Positions 22,091 to 34,418 of a stretch of 64,000 bases of DNA are shown one piece after another. Position 1 is the stretch's first letter, and each line of letters starts with the position of its first letter. Under the pieces are notes generated by a model. It saw nothing but the letters and a program-made list of their open reading frames with translations, had not been told where the DNA came from and did not search any database. The translations under genes and the position numbers were made by a program. Origin of the DNA: Termitomyces sp. T153 (lineage: Eukaryota > Basidiomycota > Agaricomycetes > Agaricales > Lyophyllaceae); NCBI GenBank assembly GCA_018296165.2, contig JACKQL020000054.1, positions 1-64,000 of the forward strand, given 5' to 3'.

Positions 22091-22385
22091 TACTACTCTG
22101 GCATCCTGACACTCAACAGCCTAAGTTTCAAAAATATGTATCCATCCAAGAGCTCTCACTATGATTGGCAAGCTTATAAACAAGCTTTATTATAAGCCAA
22201 AGTCAAAGTTGCAACTTGCACTTGCTTAGGTCTCTGTTCATGCATCTTGGCAACCAACCTGAGTCCTGTGTGCTTCTTCATCAGCTTTGTTCATTGCTTC
22301 TGACTCACCCAACTAGACATTTGTTCTTTGCCCTTGTTACCCTCTATCATAAATAAAGGTTTTGTGACCTGGGCAGCACCATCCA

Positions 22386-23285
22386 TTAATATGCCTGTCT
22401 CATACCATGAGACAGGACAGAAATACTACAAAAGTAGAAACCCAAGATATACCCAATAAAAGGTGAAAACTGTAAGCTTTTATGAACATCAAAAACTGTA
22501 GACATTGGGGACATACCTTAGTATAAGCATGAAGCACCAAAAGAACCCAGAACATATACTGTAAATGATGCCAGCAGAACAGTAGCTCTGACATCAAGAG
22601 AACTGAGCCTGATCACACATTCATGGCTGATCAATGGCTGTGCTCAGTGTCCTGGCTAGAAATCTAACCAGTACTGAGGACAGCCATGGGCACTTATCAC
22701 AATGGTACTGCCCCTACACCTTGATAATACAATGTTCCCTATGCCAGGCCACCCAAACCCAAGCCATCCACTATAACAAACCATGCACAGACTGCTAGGA
22801 GAAGTTTGGGAAGGAGGAGAGACAGGCAGAAGGACATGGAACTCACAAAAGCCAAGTTATGCCAACCAAGCACACCATACCAGCCCAGTCACCCAATGAG
22901 AACACAAGGTCAAGAAAAACCACATGGTACAGACCATGGGCATGCATAGAAGACACTCTGGTCCATGCACTAGCAGTGAGCTATAAAAGGGGGAGGAATT
23001 TGGAAAGAGGAAGGGAAGCAACTACATACCATGGACAGAAACCCCAGGGAGCAGTTCTCTTAGGCCTATGAGTAATACATTGTTTCAGGTTTTAGTCTAA
23101 TATTACTTTCAAACCCTTTCAATAGTGCAAGAACTGTCTCAACCTTGCAAATAAATCATATAAAATTATATACAATTATTATGTTTTATGTGAGCTAGCA
23201 TGTGACTAAAGCCTCCAAACTACCTGTGAAAACAAAGTTTGATTGATCCAATCAATTGATGGCATCAAACTTACATTTTGCATCA
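22386..23285 (+). repeat. 5' LTR of element E
   Basis: It starts TAATATGCCTGTCTC (the 3' copy starts TGATACACCTGTCTC; all three differences are transitions) and ends TTTTGCATCA. It holds a TATA-like box and an AATAAA signal, see the separate entry. Confidence 0.88.
22982..23155 (+). promoter_or_regulatory. TATA box and polyadenylation signal in the E LTR
   Basis: TATAAAAGG lies at 22982-22990 and AATAAA at 23150-23155, within the 5' LTR; the 3' LTR has them at 43692 and 43860. The spacing of 170 bp would bracket a short R region. This is the expected promoter and processing arrangement of an LTR. Confidence 0.55.
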
Positions 23286-23422
23286 TCTGGAGCCTACTAT
23301 AAGGGACTTTTGTTGCACAAAAACTCACTTTTGGATTTCTGTGAGGAGTCCAACTCTTGTGAAACATTAGTTTTACACTACCTGAGTCTTGGCCCAAAAC
23401 ACCTGAAGTTATTACAACTAAG

Positions 23423-24120
23423 GTGAAAAATTCTGTTGTATTAAGGAAGAGAGAAACTAGGACCAATAGCAGTGGTTCTAAGTCCTTTTTGCCTGACCCT
23501 AAAACCTTGCTCAGAAGAAGAAAGCTTTGGACTGAGAAAGCAATTTCAAGTTCACTAAAAGAACTGTGCCCTACTACTCAACCAGTTTCTACTACCTCAA
23601 TTCTGGAGCAAAACATCAGATATAAACTACCACTGCCTGACAGCAGGGATGCACCTAAGTTTAAGCACACTGAGCCCTCTGAGGTTCATCACTTTTTCTA
23701 AAGAATGATCTCTCTATTTGAGCATGCTGGAATTTAAGGAGATAAAGAAAGGAAAAAGAGAATCTTGGAGTATGTGGATGCTCAGACTAAACAAGAATGG
23801 TTGGGCTTTGATTCCTTTGGAGATGACTATACTTGGTCTGCTTTTGAGAAAAAGATCAAGGAGTCTTATCCAGAAGCAGTAGATGACACAGGTAGTGTTG
23901 CAAACCTGGACAGAATCTGCAGAGAACATGCCAGACTTAGCAGGAATGACACCACAGAGATCCATTCTCTAATAAGGAAGTTTAGAGGCTGAGGCTAAGA
24001 AGTTGGCTAAAGTCACTGGAAATGGGTTTCTGATAGACAAGTTCCTAGGATGTTTACACCAGCTTTTAGAGATGTGATTGAGGAAAGGTTGATCAATAGA
24101 TATGGCCACTACAAAGACCC
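23423..24120 (+). pseudogene. gag of element E, first part
   Basis: Plus-strand frames from 23423 and 23765 encode a basic N-terminal part and the capsid phrase EYVDAQTKQEWLGFDSFGDD followed by WSAFEKKIKESYPEA, typical of gag in fungal gypsy elements. Two stops (TAA at about 23699 and 23737) and a frame change break it. The gene is cut at 24120 by the insertion of element D and continues at 35790. Confidence 0.75.
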
Positions 24121-24490
24121 TGTAAGGGTGACCTCTGGAGCAGCAGATCAGAGTCACACAGCTAGCAGAGGGGAATCCAAAGTATATTAGCAGAGTAGAC
24201 AATGATACAAATCAGTAACTAATTACCTAGCAGAGGGAAATCCAAAGAGAACAAGTCTAAGGATCTCTGCTGCTTGGCACAGCACATCAGCAGGCAGTGG
24301 AGGCATGGGAACTACTGTATAGGTGACCAGAGTTACTCCTAACCCTAGGGCAATGGTTACTGAAGTAATATGGAGAACTCTGGAGTTCTCCAGAGATCTC
24401 TGGGGTTCTGGAAAGAGCCCTGGAGACATTGAACAAGCTGTAGAGATGCTAAAACCAGTTATGGAGGTTGAAAATGGATGTCCCCTGACA
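24121..24490 (-). repeat. 3' LTR of element D
   Basis: 370 bp, on the plus strand TGTAAGGGTGACC...GTCCCCTGACA. It is followed by TCACCCCCCCTCTAG (24491-24505), the reverse complement of the polypurine tract CTAGAGGGGGGGTGA. Confidence 0.9.
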
Positions 24491-24529
24491 TCACCCCCCC
24501 TCTAGCATGCAGCATCTTAATGTGTGGAG

Positions 24530-25970
24530 TAGAAGAAGTCCCTGATTGCTCAGTCTGCTGGTGAGATAGAGTAGATTCCTCATATAGTGTGTGGGGTGTC
24601 TGGATGTCTCTGGTGGAACTCCTTGACAAGTCTGGGGGCATGTATATTCTTCCACAGCTCCCAGGAGATATCCTTGATTCCATAGCCTTTCCACTTCACC
24701 TTGTATTGTAGTCATCTCCAGAATAAATGGCTATCGAGGATTTCCTCCACTTCATACTCCTCATTGTCATTGACCACCCCAGGGGGTGGCAGAGGTGGTG
24801 GATGTTGCCCCAGAATAGGATCTTTAGAGGCTGGGGTTAGTTTGACCACATTGAACACTGGATGAAGCTGGCACATCCCTACAGGGAGTCAGAGTTGATA
24901 GGCTAGGGGTCCCATCTGTTGTTCCACTGTAAACAGCCCTAATTGGCAGTGTGACAGCTTTTTTGAGGATCAGGTGGTCATAATGTCAGAGGCATCTAGG
25001 TAGACTCAATCTCTGGGTTGATATCTGTGCTCCAGAGTCCTCCTATGATTATAGTATCATGCTATGTCATCTTTTGCTTTTGCCAGTGCAGCTTAGGCCT
25101 CCTTCTGTGACCTCTTCATTCAGTCCACAAATTTGTTTACTGCCTTGTTTTCCAAAGGTCAGGCCCAGAGTTCAAAACCCATGCATGAGTGCTGTCCAGT
25201 GTCAAGGAAGAATAGGGAAAACTGGGTGGATGTGTGAACATGGTTGTTGTACTAGAATTTAGCATTGGGAAGGAGTTTGTCCCAGTTATCTTGGCACTTG
25301 TTGCAGAAGAGGTGGAGATACTGTTCCAGCTCCTGATTTACATGCTCTGTCTGGCCATTGGACTGTGGGTAGTAGGCAGTGGTAGTATGGAGCTTTACTC
25401 TGAGCAGTTGGTAGAGCTCCTGGATGAGCTCCACTATGAATTGTGGTCCCTGATCTGAGATGTAGGTGTTGGAGAGGCCGTGGAGCTTCCAGACATTCCT
25501 CTGGTACAGGTTTGTGGCACTCATGGTGGAGCAGGTGGTGTGGGTCAGAATGAAGTATGCAAGTGTGCTTTCTTGCCATACAGGTCCACTACCACCATGA
25601 TCACATTGTAACTGTAGGTATTGAGGAGCTCTACAATGAAGTCTATAGATGCTATGCTCCACCATTCCCTAGGCACTGGTAGTAGGTGTAACTGTCCATA
25701 GGAGAGTTGGTGCTAGGGCTTGGTCTGGAGGCAGAGATTGCAGGTACTAGTATAGGACCCAATGTACTAGGACATCTGGGGCCACCAGTAGTTCTGCAAT
25801 ACTAACTCCAGTGTTTTCCACCATCTAGGGTGCCCTGCAACATGGAAGTCATGGTGTTGCTCCACAATTCTCCAACAGAGCTCTAGAATGTTGGGGATGT
25901 GATATGGTCTTAAAAGGTCAGGATTCCATCTCAAAGGACCCATTTATCAGCATGGACTGCCTTAACACCA
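24530..25970 (-). pseudogene. Integrase and chromodomain of element D
   Basis: On the minus strand the catalytic core reads SDQGPQFIVELIQELYQLL and QTEHVNQELEQYLHLF at about 25470-25300. The chromodomain lies at about 24760-24560 (KVKWKGYGIKDISWEL), with a stop within it. The zinc-finger part lies at about 25860-25690. No frame covers the whole enzyme. Confidence 0.82.
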
Positions 25971-25986
25971 ATAGTATGCCCTGACT

Positions 25987-27550
25987 TCAGCATCTGAGTG
26001 GCCTGTGCCACAAGCTCCTCCTGTTGACTGTCCCTATTACCTCATCATATGTTCTGGAGAATGTCTTCCTCTGCTTCATCAACAGTGAGGCCCTCCATGG
26101 CTCAGATTGCAAACAATTCAAGGCAGAGGAGCACAATGTTACTGTTATCCCCTTCCTCCATTCCATAGTCCACCCTCTGAGACAGAGCATCTGGTTTCCC
26201 CATGCTCTGGCTAGACTTGTGGTGCAAGAAGAAGTCAAAGTTGACAAGGTAGAGGGACCATCAGGCCTGCTGGCAATTGAGCTTCTTGGCCATCCAGAAG
26301 TATTCAAGGTTCTTGTGATCTGTCCAGACCTTGAACTTGTGCCATGCACCTTCCAGGAAGTGCTGCCACTCCTTAAATGACTAGATGATGGCCAGCATCT
26401 CCTTATTGTGGATCTCATAGTTCCATTCCACTGCATTCAGGCTTTTGGAGTAAAAGGCCACTAGATGCCACTTCCCATCCTCTGGAGATTGCTGTGAAAG
26501 CACCACCCCAGTGGCAAAGTTGGAGCTGTCAGCCTCTATGTGGAAGGGAGAGTTGTTGTCTGGGAATAAAAGGACAGGCCCAGAGGTCACAGTGTGCTTG
26601 AGAGTATCAAAGGCCATCTGCTTCAGAGGTCCCCAGCTCTATGTAATATTCTTCCCTGTGAGGTCAAACAGTGGGCGAGTGTGGTGCGAGAAGTCCTGGA
26701 TGAATCTCCAGTAGAAATTTGCAAAACTAAGGAATGCCTGCACCTCTTTCTTGTTTCAGGGCTCTGGCCACTCTGCCACACCTGCTACCTTCACTGGGTC
26801 CATCTCCACTGCTCTGTGGGAGATGATCAGGCTGAGGTACTCAATCCAGGTTTGTTCAAACCCACACTTCTCCAGCTTGAGGTAGAGCTGGTGCTGGCAG
26901 AGGCATTCCAGGACAAGATGGGTGATCCAATGGTGTTCCTCCAGTGTTTTGGTGTAAATGAGGATGTTATCAAGGTACACACACACTACACCCCCTGCAA
27001 TGAGGTTCTGGAAGATGTCATTCATCATAGTCTGGAAGGTGGCTGGGCTGTTGGTGAGACCAAAGAACATGACAAGTGGCTCAAACAATCCCTGGTTGGT
27101 CTGAAAGGCTGCCTTCTACTCATCTCCTTCCTAAATGTGCACATTGTTGTAACTCCACCAGATGTCCAGTTTAGTAAAGTATTGTGTGCTCTGGAGGTTG
27201 TTGATGAGCTTGGAGATAAGGGGGAGGGAGTAACAGTTCTTCACTGTCATGGCATTGAGTACCTAGTAGTCCTGTACCAGTCAGAGGGAGCCATCTTTCT
27301 TTTTGATGAAGAAGACTAGAGAAGCCATTGGGGACTTGGATGGACAAATATGACCAGAGTCCAAGTTTTCCTGTAGGAATGTATCAAGCTTGTCCTGCTT
27401 CCTGGGCATGAGGGCATAGAGCTTACAGCTGGAGGATGCAGAGTTGGGCAGCAGTTCAATGGTGTGGTCCCACCTCTTGCACTCCAGAAGCAAGTCAAAG
27501 GAGGCTTTGGAGAACACATCTTCAAATGCATGCAGGTAGGGGAGTACCAT
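25987..27550 (-). pseudogene. Reverse transcriptase and RNase H of element D
   Basis: The RT begins near 27360 (LVFFIKKKDGSL), has MFFGLTNSPATFQTMMNDIF and YLDNILIYTKT at about 26965. The second catalytic Asp of YLDD is thus Asn, which would abolish polymerase activity. RNase H follows at 26617-25990 with LFPDNNSPFHIEADSSNFAT and YEIHNKEMLAII. At the point where A and C lack a base, D keeps the full frame. Confidence 0.85.
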
Positions 27551-27895
27551 GTCCTGGAACTCTCAGGGCATGGTGTTGGCAGCAAAGGCCTGGGCCAGCC
27601 TCTGGGACATAGTCTGGCTAGCCCTGATCTCCACAATGGAGGGTGGCAGGTGGACAGTGGTAACATAGATTTGATTCCCTGCCTCTATTGCTTTGTCTGG
27701 GAGCTCTGGCTCACATATACCACCAAACTCCCCTCCACACTCCTCCTCCAGGGCTCTGCCATTGCTCTGATTGTCCTCATAGAGGGCCTCTCAATGAGGG
27801 AATGCCAAAGGTGGGGGGTCCAGGAGGTCTAGATTGGCAAAGGAGAGAGGGCCAGCACAATATGCTCAGATGGCTGTGTGCTCTTGGACTTGGGT

Positions 27896-29264
27896 CTAAT
27901 ACTCAACTCTGTCCTCTGTGGTGCAGGCAGAGCACTTTCTGGAGCATCTACTCATGGTCACTTCTCCTTTGGTCCAATCAACCTCTGGACTATGCTCTTG
28001 GAGCCACATGAACCCAAGAATTATATCTTGCCTTCCTAAGCTAGTGATAGTGAATATAGCATGCTCCATGTAAACCCAATAACAGAGAACCAGGTCAACC
28101 ATGGAGCTAATTATGCTGGCTTTATTGAGTGTTCCATCAATATTGTAAATAGGAATGGGCTTGGGAAGAGGCTGCATGGTCAGGCCATGGCATTTGACTA
28201 ACTCCAAGTCCAGGAAGAGTCCCATTGCTCCACTGTTCAGGAGAGCTGTGACTCTGCAGTTTTGCTAGTTATCCATCATCTCAATCTCCATATTGAGGTA
28301 CAGGAAATGGGCAGATGAGCTGAAGGCCATCACATACTATCAGGGCATTTGACACACTCAAGTAGGGCCATGCCATTGGACCTTTGGAGGTGTCAGAGGG
28401 CTTGGCAGGGGCTCTGGAGTTAGTGTTTGTATGTCTGGAAGAGGGCTTTGAGGTTCTTCTGTCTCAGAATGAAGAGCATCAGAGAAGGCAATTTCATTTT
28501 CTATTGATAGACAAGAGAACCTGTTAGCATCTAGTGACAGGTGTACACCTCATTTGTTGCTCAACTAAAAATCCTCCTCCTGCTCTGGAGGTGAGGTGCA
28601 CATGCTGGCTTCCTCTGGAGTCAACTCCAGCATAGGCTTATCCAGTGACAGAGCTCCAGCAGCATCTTTTGCAGCCAAGAGCTGCAGGAGAAGTTCCTCC
28701 TACTCTGCCATGGAGAGGTAGCATACCTCCAGGCCCAGGAGACAGTGCCATACAAAGTGCCTGGGCTTCTTCCATCTCTGGCACAACAGCAGGGCAGCAT
28801 AGAGTTGTTGGGCCACATCTACATCTATGAGGATCCCCAGTAGTAGAGGATGTGCTGTGGGGGTGGCTGGAATGAGGGCTGGCACTGGTGAGTAGGTGTG
28901 GGGTAGTGGAGGTTGCCAATTCATACTATGATGCAATCTTTTCATTGTTGGGGTGACTCTCTGCCAGGTTGTCAATGCATTTCACCAAGGTGGAGTGCAA
29001 GCAATTCCAGAAAGTGAAGCATAGTTGGAGGCTATTGGGGTAGGCAGCCTGTTTGACCAGGGCTCAGAACGAGTCAATGTACTCATCCAATGTATGCTTT
29101 CCTCGTCCATACTGCTCTCTGTCATGCAGTGTCAGTGCCACCATCTTGGCAGGGTCTAACAGGAGGAACTCCATGCAAAAGTCTTTTTCAAAGGCAGCCC
29201 AGTCCAGGAAGCTCCCCACACCTCTGAGACAGCAGAAAACTTGCAGCATGTAGGTGGAGGCATG
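27896..29264 (-). pseudogene. Protease and 3' part of gag of element D
   Basis: The protease remnant at about 28320-27896 has GLFLDLELVKCHG, PIPIYNIDGT and GFMWLQEHSPEVDWTKGEV. Upstream on the minus strand, 28975-28560 holds the gag C-terminal part and 29264-29064 the capsid part DWAAFEKDFCMEFLLLDPAK. The gag gene continues beyond element C at 34865. Confidence 0.75.
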
Positions 29265-29350
29265 TGTCAGGGGATGTCTCACTTGTTTCCCCTTCTCCTC
29301 CTCCAGTTCTTGTCAGATTTGCTCCATTATAGTTTTTATTCTCCTTCCTA
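29265..29350 (+). repeat. Truncated 5' LTR of element C
   Basis: Starts TGTCAGGGGATGTC and matches LTR positions 1 to about 89, then continues with AGCTCAGGCTTGTTGG of gag (position 823 in copy A). The junction lies in CCT, present at both break points. About 730 bp (rest of LTR, leader, gag start) are missing. Confidence 0.88.
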
Positions 29351-30350
29351 GCTCAGGCTTGTTGGCTCCAGCTGCTACAGAACAGTTTGTGTCTGCATCT
29401 GGCTTAGGCCTTTCAGCTCCTCATTCTAAACTCCCTCATCCTTCACTCCCTGATGTATATGATGGAGATTGTAAGGCTGGAGAATGTTTCCTCCAGTCCT
29501 GCATTACCTATATCCAGCTGAGTGGTGAAGCCTTTACCTCAGATGCCTTGAAAATTGCCTGGGTCCTCTCCTACATGAAGGCTGGTCAAGCCTCAACTTA
29601 TGCACTGTATATCTTTGGACACCCAGGAGGAGTGGAGAGTTTCTTTAGCTGGACAGAGTTTGAGAAGGAGTTCAGAGCAGAGTTCTCCCTTTGAGACCAA
29701 ACTCAGTATGGTCAAGGAAAGTGGTCACTTGACTCCTTTTGTGTCTTAGTTGAATAGGCTGGATATCTGGATGGTTTACAACTCTGCCTAACCTTCTATG
29801 ATGGACTCCACCCCTCTTTCAGGAATTGTATAGATAGCATGGCAAAAGGGCACCCAGATAATGAGCATGTTGATACCTGGTACAAGGTGGCACATGAGCA
29901 GTGGCAGCTCATGGAACTGCAACATGAGCTGCAGCAGATGCAACCCTTGACCTTCTCCTTTTCTTGTGGAGAGTTCACCCCTTGAGCTCCCTCTTCTGCA
30001 CCTGCACTAGCATCCTCACAACCAGGTGCAGCTCTTTCCTTCATGCCTCATGTTGCTCCCTTGCACTCCCTACCCCAAGGAGTCCCAATGGATGTTGATG
30101 CTCCCTGACAGCAGTCCACCACCCCCTTGCTGTGTTGACGCTGTGGGAAGGCAGGTCATTTTGCCCGTTACTGTCCTCAAGGGCTAGAAGTTTGCTACTT
30201 ATCAGCATCAGAGCAAGAAGAGTTGCTCATCCAACTCCTCGCAGCCTGGGATGCCACAGGAACTCCCTCTCCAGCTGCACCTATAGCTGTCCATTCTGAG
30301 GAAGTGGCCAATGGATTGGAGAAGGTTCCTACAGAGTCTGAGGATTTTTA
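29350..30350 (+). pseudogene. gag remnant of element C without N-terminal part
   Basis: The frame is open from the deletion junction to 29694 and contains DVYDGDCKAGECFLQSCITY and the capsid end WTEFEKEFRAEF. A zinc knuckle is visible at about 30133-30170 (CGKAGHFARYC). The stop between its first cysteines is the same TGA as in copy A. The start codon and first 90 or so codons are lost. Confidence 0.8.
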
Positions 30351-30362
30351 AAAGGTCAACAG

Positions 30363-31547
30363 ATGACCAGTACACCCCCGTTGCCCAGTGCTAATTATTT
30401 TGCTCCCTTGTCCATAGAATCAAATATATCTGTTGCCATTGTTGATACTATGCCTGAAACAATAAGCCTCTCCTCAGACGTACAAACTCTCCCTCCAGCT
30501 AAAGTCTCAGCTAGAAACACACCCCCCAGCACATGCCCTTGCATCCCTGCATGGGAACGCCACCTCCCCCACCATTATGTTGTTGCTTCTACCCCTTCTA
30601 CCAACTCCCTGAAGCTACAGGTGGAGATTGAGACAACGGACACTCAGCAGATCCAAAGTGTGGTTGCCCTCCTTGACAGCAGTGCAACAGGCCTCTTCCT
30701 TGACACTGACTACGTGCAATGACACCACCTGACTACTCGCCCCCTCTCTCATCCTATCCCGGTATACAATGTTGATGGCATGCTCAATGAAGCTGGCTCT
30801 ATTCGCTCTGTGGTGGACCTGGTCCTCTGCTACCAAGACTACTCAGAGGGAGCTGCTTTTGCTGTCACTAGTTTGTGAAAGCAAGACATGATCCTGGGGT
30901 TCACCTGGCTACATGAACACAATCCAGAGATTGACTGGACTAAGGGTGAGGTGAAGATGAGTCGTTGCCCACGTTGCTGCATTACCTGTGCAGAAGAAGC
31001 CCGTATAGAGCAGAGAGCCAAAGTTCATGAATGTGCTGCTGTGCGTGCCTGTTGTGCTGGGCATCTCCCTTATGCTGATCTCGACCTCCTGAGTCCCCCC
31101 CCTCTGGCATTCCCTTATAGAGAGGCCCTCTATGAGGATGTCCAAGGTGTTGGATGTGAATCTCTAGAGGAAGAGGAAGGAGGAGGAGAATGGACCCATA
31201 CTCTAGAGGCAGAGTCCCTGGATGAGAATATAGAGGTGGGTGATCGGATCTATGCCACAATCCTTAGCCTCCCTCCTGCTGTGACAGAGATTCGGGCCAG
31301 TCAGACAACTTCTCAGCATTTGACTAAGGCATTTGCGGCAAATTCACAGCCCAAGCCTTTCCATAGTACTGTTCCCAATCACCTCCATGACTTTGAGGAT
31401 GTATTCTCCAAGGCCTCCTTTGATTCACTTCCAGAGCGTAAGCAGTGGGATCATGCAATTGAGCTGATACCAGATGCAGAGCCCTCCAGTTGCAAGGTCT
31501 ATCCACTTGCACCCCATGAACAGGATGAGCTGGATGCTTTCCTGTAA
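30363..31547 (+). pseudogene. Protease and connection region of element C
   Basis: ALLDSSATGLFLD at about 30670-30710 is the retropepsin site (D-S-S for D-S-G). Then follow PIPVYNVDGM and, after a stop at 30876-30878, a 219-codon frame (30888-31544) with LGFTWLHEHNPEIDWTKGEV and the segment leading into the RT (FEDVFSKASFDSLPERKQWD). Only about three stops separate the parts. Confidence 0.78.
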
Positions 31548-31589
31548 GAGAATCTTAGCTCAGGATGAATATGACCCTCCAAGTCTCCA

Positions 31590-33000
31590 ATGGCCTCCTC
31601 AGTCTTCTTTATTAAGAAGAAGGATGGGTCTCTTCATCTGGTTCAGGATTATGGGGTCCTGAATGCAATGACAGTGAAGAACTGCTACCCTTTGCCACTC
31701 ATCTCAGAACTTGTCAACAACCTTCGAGGTGCATGCTATTTCACTAAGTTGGATGTCTGCTGGGGCTACAACAATGTATGCATCAAAGAAGGGGATGAGT
31801 GGAAGGCAGCATTCCAAACTAATTGTAGACTTTTTGAACCTCTAGTAATGTTCTTTGGTCTCACCAATAGCCCAGCCACCTTTCAGACTATGATGAATGA
31901 CATTTTCCGTGATCTGATTGCAGAAGGTGTCATCTGCATGTATCTTGATGATATCCTCATCTACACAAGAACTCAGGAGGAGCACCGCCAGGTCACATGC
32001 ATGGTCTTGGAATGCCTCCGCCAACACCAGCTCTATCTAAAGCCTGAGAAGTGCGAGTTTGAACAGACAAAAGTGGAGTACCTAGGTTTGATCATTTCAC
32101 ATGGAACTGCTGAGATGGACCCCATTAAAGTGGCCAGAGTAGCAGAGTGGCCTGAGCCAAGGAACAAAAAGGAAGTTCAGGCCTTTCTTGGGTTTGTCAA
32201 TTTCTATTGGAGGTTCATACAGGATTTCTCCCACCATGCATGACCCCTCTTCAATCTCACAGTTAAGGATACTGCATGGCAGTGGGAGCCCCCACAGCAA
32301 GCTGCCTTTGATGCCCTCAAGTGTTCTGTGACCTCAAAGCCAGTCCTCCTGTTCCCAACAATAACTCTCCATTCCATGTGGAAGCAGATAGCTCAGACTT
32401 TGCTACAGGGGCAGTCCTCTCCCAGCAGTCAAAGGAGAATGGCAAATGGCACCTAGTAGCCTTCTACTCCAAGAGCCTTAATGCAGTGGAACGGAACTAT
32501 GAGATCCATGACAAGGAGATGCTGGCAATTATTTGGTCCTTTGAAGAATGGAGGCATTTCCTTGAGGGTGCATGATATAAGTTTGAAGTCTGGACAGACC
32601 ATAAGAACCTGGAATACTTCTGTTCCACTAAGAAACTCAATTGACATTAAGCTCAGTGGTCTCTGTATCTGGCCAACTTTGACTTCTCACTGCACCACAA
32701 ACTAGGATGGAGCATGGGCAAACCAGATGCACTGTCCAGGCGGGTGGACCATGGCACTGGAGCAGGAGATAATGACAATATTGTTCTCCTCAAGCTAGAG
32801 CTCTTTGCCCTTCATGCACTAGAAGGGATTGTGGCTCAGGGAGATGAGGCAAACATCCTAGGGACATCCAATGAGGGAACCAGGAGGGTGCGCAGGAGGA
32901 TGCAGTTGCCTAGGCTGCACAGGCCCTACAAGTTCGACAGGCAAGCAGAGTCAAGTCAGTGCATGCAGATGAGTGGGGTCTTCAGGATAGGATGCTGACC
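31590..33000 (+). pseudogene. Reverse transcriptase and RNase H of element C
   Basis: A 217-codon frame (31590-32240) covers most of the RT: FFIKKKDGSLHLVQDYGVLN, MFFGLTNSPATFQTMMNDIF and the intact catalytic YLDDILIYTRTQEEH. The thumb ends at a TGA (32241). RNase H (32321-32575) contains EIHDKEMLAIIWSFEEW; it lies in another frame because of the one-base loss at about 32351-32362. A TGA at 32573 and others follow. Confidence 0.88.
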
Positions 33001-33049
33001 TTTAGAGGACGCATTTATGTGCCTAACATTCCAGAACTTTGTCTGCGCA

Positions 33050-34330
33050 TTGTAGAACAACATCATGACTCTTGAGTGGCTAGACATTCTGGAAGGTGGA
33101 AGATACTAGAGCTGATATCCCAGAACTATTGGTGGCCACAGATCTCCTGATATGTAAGCACCTACACTAGCACCTGCGACCTCTGTCTCCACACAAAACC
33201 TCGCTGCCAAGCACCTATGGGCCAGCTCCACCCACTTCCTATTCCAGCTGCTTGCTGGAGTGTTGCATCAGTGGATTTCATTGTGGAGCTCCCAGACACT
33301 TATGGGTATGATGCCGTGATAGTGGTGGTGGACCTCTATGGCAAATGGGCTCACTTCATACCTACTCACACCACATGCTCTGCCTTGGGAGCAGCCAGCC
33401 TGTACTGTAAGAATGTCTGGAAACTCCACAGTCTGTCAGATGAATATGTCTCAGACTGGGGCCCCCAGTTTGTGGCAGAACTCACTCAAGAACTGTATTG
33501 CCTGCTAGGTATAAAGCTCCATACCACCACGGCCTATCACCCTCAGTCGGATGGGCAGACAGAACGCATTAATCAGGAACTGGAACAGTATCTCCACCTG
33601 TTTTGTAACAAGAGGCAGGATGACTGGGATGAGCTGCTGCCAGATGCAGAATTCCAATACAACAACCACGTTCACTCTTCTACACAGATGACTCTATTCT
33701 TCCTGGACACTGGCAGGCACCCTCACATGGGATTTGAACCTTGGGCATGCCCCTCAGAGAACAATTCCATCAATGAGTTTGTGAACCAGATGAGAAGGGC
33801 ACAGGAGGAGGCAAAAGCTGCATTGGTGAAGGCCAAGGAAGACATGGCACGGTACTATGATTGCAGATGGACACCTGCGCCAGTTTACAAGCCCAGGGAC
33901 CTTGTGTACTTGGACAGCTCAGACATTAAGACAACAAGGCCATCTCCAAAGCTGTTACATCATCATCTGGGTCCCTTCATGGTGGAGAAGAAGGTAGGGC
34001 CTTTAGCATACCAACTTAAACTCCCAGCAGGCCTGCGCCAACTGCATCCAGTCTTCAATGTGGTCAAGTTGTTTCCAGCTCCAGAGGATCCAATCCCAGG
34101 CTGTTGCCCTAAGCCACCCCCACCACCAGTCCTGGTCAATGATGAGGAAGAATATGAGGTGGAGGAAATCTTGGACAGCAGGGTATTCTGAGGAAAATTG
34201 CAGTTCAAGGTGAAATGGAAGGGATATGGCATTGAGGACATCTCTTGGAAACCACAGGCTAATGTTCATGCACCAGGCTTGGTCCAGGACTTCTACTGTA
34301 GGCATCCCAATGCCCCCAAAGTGATTTGAG
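33050..34330 (+). pseudogene. Integrase and chromodomain of element C
   Basis: The core frame 33217-34188 (324 codons) has VVVDLYGKWAHFIPTHT, SDWGPQFVAELTQELYCLL and DGQTERINQELEQYLHLF, i.e. an intact D,D-35-E triad. A TGA at 34189-34191 (a CGA-to-TGA type change) cuts the chromodomain after EEILDSRVF; the rest (KVKWKGYGIEDIS) follows in frame. The zinc-finger part upstream holds the same TGA (about 33074) as copy A. Confidence 0.88.
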
Positions 34331-34418
34331 GCATCTACTCTATTTCACCAGCTGACCAGGCAATTCGTGACTTCTTCTACCCAGTGCATCGAGGCACTGC
34401 ATCCTAGAGGGGAGGTGA

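Noticed and set aside
26594..27319. Long plus-strand open frame of 241 codons
   Set aside because: It is the mirror of the reverse transcriptase of element D on the minus strand; no motif of its own.
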